The notes under the pieces are model-generated. The model was not told where the DNA came from, made no database searches, and worked only from the letters and a program-made list of their open reading frames with translations. A stretch of DNA of 64,000 bases from Pomphorhynchus laevis (Eukaryota > Acanthocephala > Palaeacanthocephala > Echinorhynchida > Pomphorhynchidae), in assembly GCA_012934845.2 (NCBI GenBank), contig WNNJ02000195.1:1-64000 (forward strand), written 5' to 3'. The position numbers were made by a program, and so were the translations under genes. How positions within the stretch are numbered: the first letter of the stretch is position 1; every line of letters starts with the position of its first letter. Positions 53,102-63,925 of this stretch are shown piece by piece.

Positions 53102-54383
53102 TCGAAGCTTTGTGCCAGGAACTGCCCCTCCGACTCGACGCCACCTGAAGTGATTCAGGTAACGTCAGCATCTTTATAGCAGTCCCTGGCGCTTTAATCG
53201 AAAGACCCTCAGAATCAGTCGATACTACTGAACAATAGTCCATATTATTGTCCTCATTCTGAGGGCCTTGTATTTGTGACAAATCGTTGAAACGATTAAA
53301 AGTAGTCACCGAAATCGATGACTTGTCTTTCTCCTGTTTCAACGATCTGTATTTGCGTAATGTTGTTGCGTTCAACTCCGATTTGAATTTCTTCAAATCG
53401 GATTCGTGGATTACAGCATCTTTTTTTAATTTTGCATTTTCCTGCCTTAAGGCAGCCATTTCTTTTTCAAGAGTAAGTACTCTCTCGATCAGCATCGCTG
53501 CTTGTCCAGCGTGTTGATCCAGAGAGTGACTTTTGGCTGCCCTAAGGTAGAACTGAGCTTCCTCACAAGCCTTCTTGTTCTCACCGTTTACCCAGGCCAA
53601 GTAAGACTTGAACTCTGGACAAACGTGTGAGTACGCCTTGTGAGGTTGCCTACAGTTTGCACATGTCGGCCTATTTTTATTTCCACATGCTTGTGTTTCG
53701 TGTTCTTCTCCGCAGTGGACGCAACGCGGTGACACTTCTCGACACATGTTCGAAAAATGTCCCCAACGCTGACATCTATAACACTGCGGATACCGAAAGG
53801 CAGCATCGTCCTCGTCGAATATCTTTACAGATATTCGATGTCCGCAGATGCTGCCTCCATCTTCTTTCAATTTTTTCAAACTACATATAGTTCCCTTCAA
53901 AAGAAAGGAACTATATGATTGATTGTATGATTTGCATGTTTTCAGAATCCTTACATCATATTGATGTAAGAATTCTGAAAACATCTTCTTTCTCCGCAAA
54001 TGACGGCACATCCCTAAGGATGGCCGTCACTTGTGGAGAAATGTCGATAATTTCTATACCCTCTTCTCCAACTAAAGCCGCTTTGAATTTATCTTTCAAA
54101 GCTAAGCTTTTGAAGGAGATTCGGTAGAAATTATCTCTTTTGAAAAACCGTTCGAAGATTTCTCCTCGAACAGTTTTTCTTATTTCCCTCTCTCTATCTC
54201 TCTTATTTTTTTGTTTAGATTATGGTTTTCTTTACATGTTACTTTAAGTGCAAAAGAGTCTTGCTTTATAGGCAAGAGCCTCTTTTGCACTGAAGATTCT
54301 TTTTCTATATTTTTTAAATTTTCCTCCAGCTGGGAAGAAGATTTTCTCTTCCCAACTGGCTTAAGGCAATTAGTTCCTTCCAA
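53076..54383 (-). CDS. LINE B ORF1, zinc-knuckle RNA-binding protein
   Basis: A Met at 54383 opens M-E-G-T-N-C-L-K-P-V-G-K-R-K, a basic start. Through about two frameshifts (near 54180 and 53990) the protein continues to the stop at 53076. The last 311 codons are uninterrupted. They hold three knuckles: C-x2-C-x4-H-x4-C (C-Y-R-C-Q-R-W-G-H), C-x2-C-x3-H-x4-C (C-V-H-C-G-E-E-H) and C-x2-C-x3-H-x6-C (C-A-N-C-R-Q-P-H), at about residues 77-131. A Leu/Glu/Lys-rich coiled coil follows at about 170-235. Such ORF1 proteins coat element RNA in the cytoplasm and help carry it to the target. It is the best-preserved ORF1 in the window. Confidence 0.8.
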
Positions 54384-54409
54384 CTGTACTTATGTACTTA
54401 TATATATGA

Positions 54410-54500
54410 ATAAATAAATAGAAAAAAAAAACAAAAAACAAAAAAAATAAAAATAAAAAATAAAAAATAAAAAAAAATAAAATAAAATATAAAAAATTAA
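54410..54500. repeat. A-rich low-complexity tract
   Basis: About 90 bp of AAAAAT/AAAAAC runs on the plus strand, just upstream of LINE B ORF1. Simple sequence. Confidence 0.8.
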
Positions 54501-54539
54501 TAAACTAAACTAAACTATATCAAAAGCAAAAACTCACCT

Positions 54540-54700
54540 TTCAGCTATTAATATAGGTCTTGATTCCGAAAACTTGAAAACCAATATAGCTCTTGATTCC
54601 GAAAACTTGTACACAGAATATAGCTCTTGATTCCGAAAACTTGACACCAATATAGCTCTTGATTCCGAAAACTTGAACAACACTTCCGAAAAAAAACTTT
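54540..54700 (-). repeat. Four tandem units in the LINE B 5' region
   Basis: CTTGATTCCGAAAACTTG recurs four times with variable spacers of about 15-20 bp (AAACCAATATAGCT, TACACAGAATATAGCT and similar). The minus strand just upstream has GACTATAAAACGAAG near 54735. Tandem 5' UTR units often act as LINE promoters, so this may be the element's promoter region. Confidence 0.65.
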
Positions 54701-55084
54701 TAAGCCTGAACTGGGGGAAGCTCCCTCTTCGTTTTATAGTCAAAAGACGAAACTTTACTAACATGCTTGATTGAAATTAAGGATTTGTAATTAAAATTGC
54801 TAGAGCTTTAATGCTCCGATACTTGTTCGCACGTACACATTTTTTGATGCATATATTTTTAATATGCCCCGCTTTGAAGTAACAGTTTGAACATGCAGTG
54901 ACGAAAGAAGCGTGCTTTTTTCATGCAAACCGTCAGTCAAAAATGTTTTTTTTTCAAAAGAAGAATCTCATTTTGTTTGTTTATGAAAAAGTGCATTGAC
55001 GGACGATCAAAGAATTTTGAAAAAAGCATTACAAAGAAAACGATGGAAATTCCTGCTGGAATCAAGGGAACGATAGCTAAATAA

Positions 55085-56235
55085 GACTTTGGAACGACAC
55101 AATTACAGGTTAGTGAGTTTTCTACTGTTGGAGGAGAGGGGGAATTACTTCCTCCAATCCCCAAAACAAAAAACCTAGGCATTATTACACTTTTGCAACC
55201 AATAGAAAGACACTACTTGTATAACAGACTATTACGGGATTTTTCAAATAAATATCCCAACAGAGTAGTCTTTAATTCTGTTAAGTACTATGAGAGCTCT
55301 GTGAAAATATCATTCGCGTCAGAAGATACTCTTGATCACTATGGTAATTACTTTGATCAAAACTACAGCAGTTTTGCGACGTTTGTAAAGAAACCTATAC
55401 TTGCGACGTTAAAAGTTAACAACTTGCCTTCCTCTATGGAAGAAAATGATTTGGCTACATAATCAAAAACCTACAAAATCCACAATATACGTTAAATTAC
55501 CGGCCGTAATGGCCTTCCTATCAATGTGGGATTCTGTTCTGCCCCGTTGCGCAGGCAGGGGTTATCGAGATATCACAATGCAACCCCTTCATGGGTTCAA
55601 TCTCAAATTCAAACTAATATCGGCAGAAGAGTTTACGTACCCGCATTGCAGCTGGTGCCATAAATGGGGCACTGGGCCTCCAGCTGCAGTGGGGTGGCAA
55701 GATGCGGGAAATGCGGGAAAATAGACTGCCCCGCGATTGACTCAGCTCTTCCCTGTTCTAATATGATCAAGTGTTGTAATTGTGGCGGGGCTCACCCTGC
55801 GTGGGGAAGGAAGTGCCTCTACTTCAAGGAATATATTGCAAAGTTCCGTGCGCCAAAATCTGCACCTGAATCATTCGCCAAGTCAGCATATAGATCCTCT
55901 GATTGCGAGTCTATGTTAATTATGGACCTAAGTTCGAAACTTTCAGAAAGGAAATACAAGAACTTGTGGCGGAAGCAATTTCCAATCTGTTCGTCAATCC
56001 GGTTATAACAATTCCAACCGATGGGGATACAAATAAAAGAGGGGCGTCGGCTCGGAAATCCAAGAAACGAGGAGCTTCGGCCCAAGTCGTTCCCCCCTTA
56101 AAGATCGGCAAAATGCTCATGAGCATTAATAGAAGCGCCTCAAAGGGAAATGATGATAATGCCTGGGGGCAAGTACCCACTCTGGGCGGCATTAGTGATG
56201 GAGGGGGCAATCCTTCCACCCCTAGCTCTGTTTAG
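55085..56235 (+). pseudogene. LINE A3 ORF1
   Basis: Three overlapping frames cover ORF1. The front (L-P-P-I-P-K-T-K-N-L, P-I-E-R-H-Y-L-Y, L-K-V-N-N-L-P-S-S-M-E-E-N-D-L) ends near 55462. The zinc knuckles (C-S-W-C-H-K-W-G near 55650; C-G-K-C...C near 55700; C-C-N-C-G-G-A-H near 55775) are followed by a C-terminal tail to 56235, Ser/Lys-rich, ending P-S-T-P-S-S-V. The front and the knuckles sit in different frames, so at least two shifts are present. It would have bound LINE RNA. ORF2 starts 35 bp after the ORF1 stop. Confidence 0.65.
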
Positions 56236-56269
56236 GATGTGGCAATCCCCATCCAGCTAAACTAACACA

Positions 56270-58206
56270 ATGCAAAGTAATCAATTACCTTTTTCACTGA
56301 ATATCCTTCAGTGGAATTCGGGAGGCGCTTCTGCGCTTAGCCTTTTATCTGATAGAGATGCAGATGTTATAAACCTTCAGGAGACGCGGTCTATCCGTAT
56401 CCCCCAAGACATTACTCGATTTATCCCTCAGCATATATACACCCACTTCACTCCGTATATAACGCCTCCTCACTCCTCTTAATCTCAAGGTCTTTTAACC
56501 TTCGTTAAATCCTCCTTAACATCTTCTCTCCTTCTTAACTATTCTTGTCCAGCCATATCTTGTTTGGCTGTATCATTTCGTAAGAACGGTAAATGCATCA
56601 GTATAGCCAATATTTATATACGATCAGGAGAAAATCACAAGAATCGTGACCTTCGGGATAGTATATTAGGTAGTGGCTATGACATGTTACTTGGTGACTT
56701 CAACGACAGAACTGGTCGTTGGATTAATGCTGCAAACCGCAGAGCCAGGATCAACCATCTTATTCACAAACCACCTTCCCCACCTTAAATTGCTTAACAA
56801 CTAATTCACTCCTCGACATATTACTGCTTCAAAAGACGTGGTTGTTGAAACCCATCTGTACTGAGCAGTCGCGCCAACTACAGACTACCTATCATGACCT
56901 AATTCGTTGGAGGTTAGAGGAAGATACGTTGCTTAGGAGAAGGTTTCACTTTGATCCCATCAGGGTGGCCTTCTTTCAGGCAGCTATCCAACTCTTCCCC
57001 CGAATTGTAAATGATAGTTTGACCGATTTTAATACCTACCTCTCTTCGCAAGCTACCGCGATACTATCGACTACCTATAAAGGTCGCGTATACAATCCCA
57101 CTCCAACAAAACCCAAGGTCAGAGCTAAAACGCTACACCTTCTAAATCTCTCTGTTTCCGTCAGACAAGCCCTCTCGAATGAATACTGGAGCACCAGGTA
57201 TATGTTCCAGCTGAGTAGGGATAAGGCAAGCATTTCTCGCCTTAGCCCTTCTCAGTCTTCCTTCTGGAATATATTCAAAAAGGAGAAGTTTGTCTGTTGG
57301 AAGGATAGAGCTTTAGGTTGGATTGGTAGAATAGGCCTTGATAAAGTTTTGGATGTGTCACTATCCCTACACAATTATGGAGCCACTCAATCACCCCAAC
57401 CAATCCCGCCTTGGTGTGACTTTAGAAGTAGGGACTTATCTGTTACAGATATCATTAACTCCTGGGGGCCACTCCCGGGCACCTCCAGAACCCACGCGCC
57501 ACTCTCCACTCGTGTCTGTCAGCTTTTGACAGATAGTCAGAGAAAGGAAGTCGCCATAACAATGCTATTAGCCTCTCCGTTTGACATTGCTAACATTAAT
57601 ATTATCCGTCGAGTATTTTTACCTAAAAAGAAATCGATTACATGTCCCAAAGATCTGCGGTCTATTTCAATTCAAAACTCTCTCATCTCCATCTACGAAA
57701 AAGCACTTGCGCGTAAAAGCCGCGACCATCTAAGTAGGCGAAATTTAATCCCACCAGGTTTTCATGGGTATGTAAAAGATCGCTCGGTCTATTCAGCAAT
57801 AGGTGAAGTGCAACAGTTTTGTCAAAATAACAGTCATCAGCTTGCTGTGGCTGTCTTTCTTGACTTTTCGGCTGCTTTTGACCGCATTTCAATCCCTTTT
57901 GTTATCACTTCTCTCAGGTCCCTCGGGTTGCCTGCGAGAGTTGTTAACAGGGTGGAAATTTTGCTGTACACAAAGCGATTCTTCTATGAAGACGACCCAG
58001 ATGCACGTCATTTCAACCCTATTACAGGTGTGACTCAAAGCTCCCTTGAAAGAGAAAACCCAAGTGCGCCTCTGGGGTACTTGGGCTATCTCGGGATTAG
58101 TCTTTTTTCAAGAGGACGTCCCCCAGAACAAAGACTAAGATTTCTTAAGCTCCTCATCTTGCGATTACCAAGCATCGTCCGCCTTGATTGGATTATTCGG
58201 GGGTGA
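56270..58206 (+). pseudogene. LINE A3 ORF2 with deleted RT palm
   Basis: An ATG at 56270 opens M-Q-S-N-Q-L-P-F-S-L-N-I-L-Q-W-N-S-G-G, the best-preserved ORF2 start in the family. The endonuclease motifs L-Q-E-T-R and L-G-D-F-N-D-R are present in two pieces (to 56788), again without S-D-H. From 56842 a 454-codon frame carries the linker and RT through motif A (F-L-D-F-S-A-A-F-D-R) to G-V-T-Q-S-S, where it jumps to S-L-E-R-E-N-P-S-A-P-L-G-Y. The Y-A-D-D motif and thumb are deleted, so the RT is certainly dead. Confidence 0.75.
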
Positions 58207-58661
58207 AAGACCCCGAGTGGTTCAGTCGAAGGGCGGCGTGTTGGATTGGCTGGGGGGGCTCAGATCCCGCTGGACCTGAGGCCTTTAGATTGGTAAACAC
58301 CAGATACGCGACTCATTAGCTAAATTTTTCATTCATGTATTTTTGATACAAGTTCCTTTTTATTTTATTTTTTAGTTGTTATATAACCCTAAATTTTGGT
58401 ATTTAAGAAAATCTTTATCTTTAAAAATGTTTTTAATTTTGAAAAGCATAAAAGAATTTACTGTGAAAAACATATGAGACGGAGATCAAATAATAGTGTT
58501 TTTGGAATGGACAAGGCGGATTTTGGTAAGAGTTTTAACTGTTCTGCCGCTGTAACAGATCAACAGATAAGCGTTTAGTTGTCTAATTATAAACAGGATG
58601 TGGGAGTACTTCGCCCATCCCCAAACAAAAAACTTGATGATTATTACTTTAAAACAGCCTA

Positions 58662-59310
58662 TTGCTAAACATAATATTTTCAATACCTGCCTTCATGTCT
58701 TCGCAAATGATCATTTTATTCAACTCTGTTTGTTTGTACGAGTCTGGTATACAGATTTATTCTACAACTACCGATCTAGCCAACCTATACAGTATTTTTT
58801 TTGAAAAGAATCTTACACACTTAGGAAAGTTGGAATTTAAGCCTATCCAGACTTCTGTTAAAATAACTAATTTCCCACCTCACTTAGAGGTGGAGGATTT
58901 GAACTTACTGAAAACACTATACAAACTGTCGTCGGTTCGTCCGGTGAAAAGTAAGGCCGGCCATGATTTACCGATTGCCTTTTGCTTTGTTGACTCCGGC
59001 GATGCTGAGATTCTAACCATGTCTGTATCTAACCCATTCCCGGGGTATAACTTGAGAATTTCTATCTTAGAAGAAGATAACATGACATACCCCCCACTGC
59101 AATGCATGTCATCAGTGGGGGGGGCATTGGGGGGGGTCTACATGCACTACCCCGAAAATTTGTGGAACCTGTAGCTCCGACTCATGTGTTAGCGTTCTTA
59201 AGAGGGCGAAATGCGAGGCTACCCCTGTCTGCTCGAAATGTAAAGGTGAGCAACCCGCATAGTCCCGGAAGTGTAATTATTTCAAAAGCTATAGAAGAAA
59301 TAACATAAGC
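58662..59310 (+). pseudogene. LINE A4 ORF1
   Basis: The frame at 58662-59174 carries L-E-F-K-P-I-Q-T-S-V-K-I-T-N-F-P-P-H-L, K-A-G-H-D-L-P-I-A-F-C-F and Y-N-L-R-I-S-I-L, the RNA-binding front of ORF1. The knuckle region follows after a G-rich shift at about 59115 and reads C-x-x-C-like motifs in mixed frames to about 59250. Runs of G (GGGGGGG) mark the shift. It is useful for comparing ORF1 between copies; it is not functional. Confidence 0.6.
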
Positions 59311-59729
59311 CAAGCTCCAAAATATGCAAAGCCGTCTACTGATTCAGCTTACGTTGCAGCTTCCAGGATGACGTATAAGGACATTATTCGGTTACTAGAT
59401 TCCAATATGAGGAGTATCCTCAGTGAAATGAATTGTTTGATTTCTAATCTATTGTCCTCACCTCTCACTCCTACGAAAATACCCACGCAATCATTAGCGG
59501 AATAAAAAAGGGGGCGTCAGTCTACATTATTCCCCCTGTTAAAGTCGGAAAGATGCATACGCAGAGAAAGGGCTCCTACGGAAATGAAGATAAAGCGCAT
59601 GGGCAAGTGCCTACTCTGGACGGCGAAGTGGCGGAGTGGGCAACTTTCCGCCCCTGGCTCGGTATAGGGGAAGGCAATCCCACCCAGCTAACCTAATACA
59701 AAGCAGAGTACTCGTGAGCTTTTTTACTG

Positions 59730-62035
59730 AATATCCTTCAGTGGAATTCGGGAGGAGCTTATGCCCTAGACTTCTATCTGGCAGGGATGCAGATGTTATA
59801 GTCCTTCAGGAGACGCGGTCTATTCGTCTCCCCATGACATTACTCGATTCATCCCTAAGTGCATTTGATCCCAGTATACTCTGTACATAACCCCGCCTCA
59901 CTCCTCTTCATCGCAAGGTCTTTTAACCCTAGTTTAATGCTCCTTAAGATCTTCGCTTCTACTCAAATATTCTTATCCAGCACTGTCTTGTTTAGATATA
60001 TCACTCTGTAAGTACGGTAATCGCCTCAGTCTAGTTAATGTCTACGTTTGTCCAGGTGAGATTCGCAAGAACCGTGACCTCCTGGATACGATTATAGATA
60101 GCGGTTACGACATGATACTTGGCGACTTAAACGTCAGAACTAGTCGTTGGATTAATGCAGCACTCCGCAGAACAGGAACGGTTATCTTATTCACAAACCA
60201 CCGTCCCCCACCTTTCATTGCACATCAACGAATTCACTCCTCGACTTTACTGCTCCATGAGAAGTGGTTGTTGAAACTCTATTGTATGGAGCAGTCGCGA
60301 CAGCATCTGTCCACCTCTCATGACTTGAATCGTTGGCGGATAGAAGAGGATGCGCTTCTTCGAAGGAGATTCCACTTTGATCCCATCAGAGTGGCTTTCT
60401 TTCTGGCAGCTATTCAACGCTTCCCCTGAATAGGTAATGAAAGTTTAACTGAATTTAATTCCTACCTCTTTTCGCAAGCTACCGCGATGCTTTCGACAAC
60501 CTATCAAGGTCGTATTTACAATCCCACTCCAACAAAACTCAAGACCTTGGCATATATGCTCCGTTTTCCCAATCTCTCTGCTTCTGCCAGTCAAGTTATC
60601 TCAAAGAAATATTGGAGCACTAGATATAGGATTCAACTGGGTAAGGATTGCTTCCTTTAGTCCAGCCCAGTCTTCCTTCTGGAAGATATTGAAGAAGGAG
60701 AAGTTTGTCTGTTGGAAGGATAGAACCGTGAGTTAGTTTGGGAAAATAAGTCTTGATAATGTTTTGGAGGAGTCACTATCCCTACACAATTATGGAGCCA
60801 CACAAGCGCCTCAACCAATCCAGCCTTGGGATACTTCAGGAGTAGATATCTATCTGTCACAGATATTCTTAACTCCTGGGGCCCTCTTCTGGGCACTTCC
60901 ATATCCGTCGCTCCACTCTCTTCTCGTGTCTCTCAGCTTTTGACAGCCGAACAAAGAAGAGAAGTGGCCGTCACATTCCTTTTAGCCTCCCCTTCCGATG
61001 TGGCCGGTATCAACATTAGTAGACGTGTTTTTATTTCAAAGAAAAATCCGGTCTCTTGTCCTAAAGACCTGCGGCCCATTTCGATTCAGAATTCCCTCGT
61101 GTCCATTTACGAGAAAGCGCTTGTACGTAAAATCTGCGATCATCTAAGTAGGCTTAATTTTATCCCACCAGGTTTCCATGAGATCGTCAAAGGTCGCTCG
61201 GTTCACTCAGCAGTATGTAAAGTGAATCAGTTTTGTCAGGAGAATAGTCATCAACTTGCCGTGGCTGTTTTCCTTGATTTTTCTGCTGCATTTGACCGTA
61301 TCTCCATTCCATTTGTTATCTCTTCTCTCAGGTCTATAAGGTTATCTTCGAGAAGTGTTAATAGGGTGGTGATACCGCTGTACACCAAGCGATTCTTATG
61401 CGCGTCAATTCTACCCTATTACGGGTGTGCCTTAAGGCTCCCCTCTTTCTCCTATCTTGTTTCTTGCTGCATCCATCAAACTTTTTAAAATATTTAAACG
61501 CAAACAACCTCTAGTGATATACGCTGATGATATCACAACCATGTTCTCTAGACGCAGGTGCAAAGACGTAGTCTCGGACATCAGCCGATTCTTTTTAAGA
61601 TTAAGAGACTAGTTACCCAAGTCCAATTTTATTTTAAACTCCGCTAAATCGCAGGTGGTTGTATTTCATGGCGCCCCTGCGACAAAGAAAAAACTTAAGA
61701 AATTAGAACTCTCCGCACTCTCCTCTATTTTGACTAATCAACCCCTTCCTTTCTTCACGAGTTGAGTAAAATACCTAGGGTTTACCCTTACAGTGAACTG
61801 GTCGGCGAAAGCTGACCTGGATAGACTTAAACGTATCCTGAAGAGAGCTAGGTGGGCCCTAAAACGGGCTCAACATCTGTCATTGAAAGGGAAAACCCAC
61901 GTACGCCTCTGGGGTACTTGGGATATCTCAGGATTAGTGTTATTTTCTAGAGGACGTCCCCCAGAGCATAGGCTAAGGTTTCTTAAGCTGCTCGTCTCTC
62001 GTTACCCAGCGTAGTACGCCTCAATTAGAACCTTT
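59730..62035 (+). pseudogene. LINE A4 ORF2
   Basis: Fragments in order: an endonuclease start (V-L-Q-E-T-R-S-I-R near 59800), L-G-D-L-N-V-R-T near 60115, the linker (E-Q-S-R-Q-H-L near 60290), RT motif A (F-L-D-F-S-A-A-F-D-R near 61270), motif B and Y-A-D-D region in other frames near 61430-61540, the thumb and G-R-P-P-E-H-R near 61960. The S-D-H part of the endonuclease is missing at the same place as in the other copies. At least six breaks are visible. Confidence 0.65.
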
Positions 62036-62260
62036 GGGGGTGAAAGATCCCGGGTAGTATAGTCGTAAGGCGGCGTGTTGGATTAGTTGGAGGGCTTAGA
62101 TCCCACAGGACCTGATGCCATGAAGAGTGAAGACTCCACTGACTGATCATATAGTTTTTTCTGCTGTGTTTTTGTCTTCTTAATTGTCATTTGACCATTA
62201 TTAACCCTTGTATTATTTATAAGAAAATCTTTATTATTAAAAATGTTTTGTTTTTAGGCA

Positions 62261-62787
62261 TCTCAGATATTTAGTTGAGGAACAAGAATCCGAAATCTAA
62301 AAGCATAACAATTTCTTCTGATAACCTATAATCTTTACTCAAATTCATGTATCAACTAACTTTAAAACGGTTTATACGGATATTGGGCATTTCTTTCGTT
62401 ATTTTCATCACAAATTTTATTCATGATTAATACATTTATTTTATATTTTTTTATTTAAAATACAAAATATGTAAATTTTATATTTAAAGTTCAAAATATG
62501 TTTCTTCGGTTATTAATCCGAATTATGGTGACCGTTTTGTTTTACTTTTATATATTCGTATTATTATTCTGTGTTGATATTGTTAAAGACCCTGTCGACA
62601 ACTACGAAACCTTAAATTAAAGATTTATATATAATATTGAGGAAATTTAGTTACTACTCAAAATAAATAAAAATAGTAACGACGATTTCGCTATTTTGGC
62701 GCCATCGTCAACTGCTGTTATTAATAAAGCACTTGAACAGTATAGTTCAACAAATAAAGCATTAAAGAAGTGTTCCTAGTCTCGATA
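62261..62787. other. Possible 5' flank of the small membrane-protein gene
   Basis: AT-rich. A GC-richer patch (TTTTGGCGCCATCGTCAACT near 62695) precedes the small frame at 62788. No other feature. Confidence 0.3.
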
Positions 62788-63024
62788 ATGTCAAACTCGG
62801 ATGAAGATTATTCAGCGTATCGTGGTTTATACGGCGTACCGTATTATTTCTCATTATTACCAATAACCTTTCTAATCGTGGGGGTGATACTGGTTGTGTT
62901 ATGGCATAAATATCAAATGCGAAGAAATATCTATGGATTATTGCAGCAATCGGAGTTTGTCCCTGCCCATAAACCCGAGGAAATACTTATAAAGCATGAC
63001 ACTAATAATAGTCGTGGCAACTAA
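62788..63024 (+). CDS. Small single-pass membrane protein, unknown
   Basis: A 78-codon ATG frame. An acidic N-terminus (M-S-N-S-D-E-D-Y-S-A-Y) leads into a clear hydrophobic helix at about residues 20-40 (Y-F-S-L-L-P-I-T-F-L-I-V-G-V-I-L-V-V-L-W) followed at once by basic residues (H-K-Y-Q-M-R-R). This fits a type-III-like single-pass topology with the tail inside. The hydrophilic C-terminus (S-E-F-V-P-A-H-K-P-E-E-I-L) ends at TAA. A stop lies upstream at 62755, so an ATG start is plausible. It could be a complete short gene or one exon of a longer one. I do not recognise the family. Its codon use is less AT-biased than that of the flanks, which supports coding. Confidence 0.5.
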   Translation: MSNSDEDYSAYRGLYGVPYYFSLLPITFLIVGVILVVLWHKYQMRRNIYGLLQQSEFVPAHKPEEILIKHDTNNSRGN

Positions 63025-63404
63025 TGTACCACACGCGATGTGAGTGGTAATGTTTAACGATAAATATGCATCAATTAAAGTGTAAAAATTTTATTTTAAA
63101 AATCACTTGTATCTAATGTCATTTAAATATCATTAAAAACCGTGTTATGTAGGAAAAGGTAATTAGGATATTTTCGATATCTAAATGGATGAATCAAATC
63201 AGCTAACTGAGTCTACGTATTTAATATAATTATAAACTAAACAAAACATAATAATGCTAAATCAAAAAGTAATAATTAAATAATTAATAATTGTTTTTAG
63301 ATTTTCTATAATTTAAATCAAGTTAAAATAAAAAAATTGAAATTTAAAATAAACGTCATTTTTATGAATTGACTAATAAATAACAGACGTTGTATCAGAA
63401 TAAG

Positions 63405-63514
63405 AATTAGAGGTCATCAGGAGGAACTGCTATGCTATCAGGTTTTGGCCCCTAACTCCTCTACCCAACATAGCAGCGGGGCCAAATACATGCTAATGAT
63501 GTATTTCCTCTGAT
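63405..63514 (-). other. Family N structured 3' module (copy i)
   Basis: On the minus strand: CAGAGGAAATACAT, hairpin partner ATGTATTT, GGCCCC, GCTGCTATG, GGGGCC, CATAGCAG, TTCCTC, CTGATGA, CCTCT. GGCCCC/GGGGCC and GCTGCTATG/CATAGCAG interleave, so a pseudoknot competes with the three-way fold. Confidence 0.55.
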
Positions 63515-63598
63515 AAAACTATCTAATATATTATTCTAATACAAAGTATATTATTTATTATCCATCCATAAAAATTTGCCACTTAAGTATATTATTGA

Positions 63599-63925
63599 TT
63601 ATCCATCCATAAAAATTTGCCACTTAAATTTATTCTTTATATTATTGTGTTGATTTATATATTTTACTATTTTCTGCTTGATGTTATTTTTATAGTAACC
63701 TAGTTTAAAATATGTATCTATTAAATTATTTAAATGATTTTGAAGAAAGCCAATATCATTACATATTGTTGCATTTCTTAAAATTTCATTATTTAATGTA
63801 TTATATTTTATATTATATGGTATGCATGAATGCTCATGCAAAAATATGTTTCTTGTAAATTTAAATATGTCATCTTTACGATATAAATTAATAGTAGTTT
63901 TAGTTAATGTTAATTTAATGTTCAT
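63599..63925 (-). pseudogene. PLE family N C-terminal part (copy 5)
   Basis: A 108-codon frame from T-I-N-L-Y-R-K-D-D-I-F to K-I-V-K-Y-I-N-Q-H-N-N-I-K. It carries the family's H-E-H-S-C-I-P-Y segment and its Lys/Asn-rich end. The same end occurs in copies at 12.4 and 26.8 kb, and in all three the protein stops without a GIY-YIG nuclease. The Met is internal. Upstream coding lies past 63925 in another frame (shift near L-N-K-T-N). Confidence 0.7.

Larger units (their letters stand above)
50180..54780 (-). mobile_element. LINE family B, near full length
   Basis: The minus-strand non-LTR retrotransposon holds a repeat-bearing 5' region (54534-54764), ORF1 (54383-53076), ORF2 overlapping it by 26 bp (53101-50484, one frameshift near 51380) and an AT-rich 3' region. 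It shares the C-terminal G/N-R-P-x-E-Q-R signature and the ORF1 zinc knuckles with family A, so both belong to one clade. In contrast to family A, its endonuclease retains a terminal D-G-H motif. Only about three frame breaks separate it from intact reading frames, so it is rather young. Confidence 0.8.
54950..58430 (+). mobile_element. LINE family A, copy A3
   Basis: The plus-strand copy has ORF1 (about 55085-56235 in several frames), ORF2 (56270-58206) and the 3' end AAGAAAATCTTTATCTTTAA near 58420. The endonuclease has the family's shortened form. An internal deletion removes the RT between motif B and the thumb. It is very close in sequence to A1 (long identical protein tracts), so the two share a recent source. 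Confidence 0.8.
58440..62260 (+). mobile_element. LINE family A, copy A4 (full extent, decayed)
   Basis: It follows A3 in the same orientation. ORF1 remains (58598-59330), ORF2 remains (59730-62035) and the 3' end AAGAAAATCTTTATTATTAA near 62240 are all present. Many stops and shifts break both ORFs. It is older than A1 and A3, and closer in wording to A2. Confidence 0.75.
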
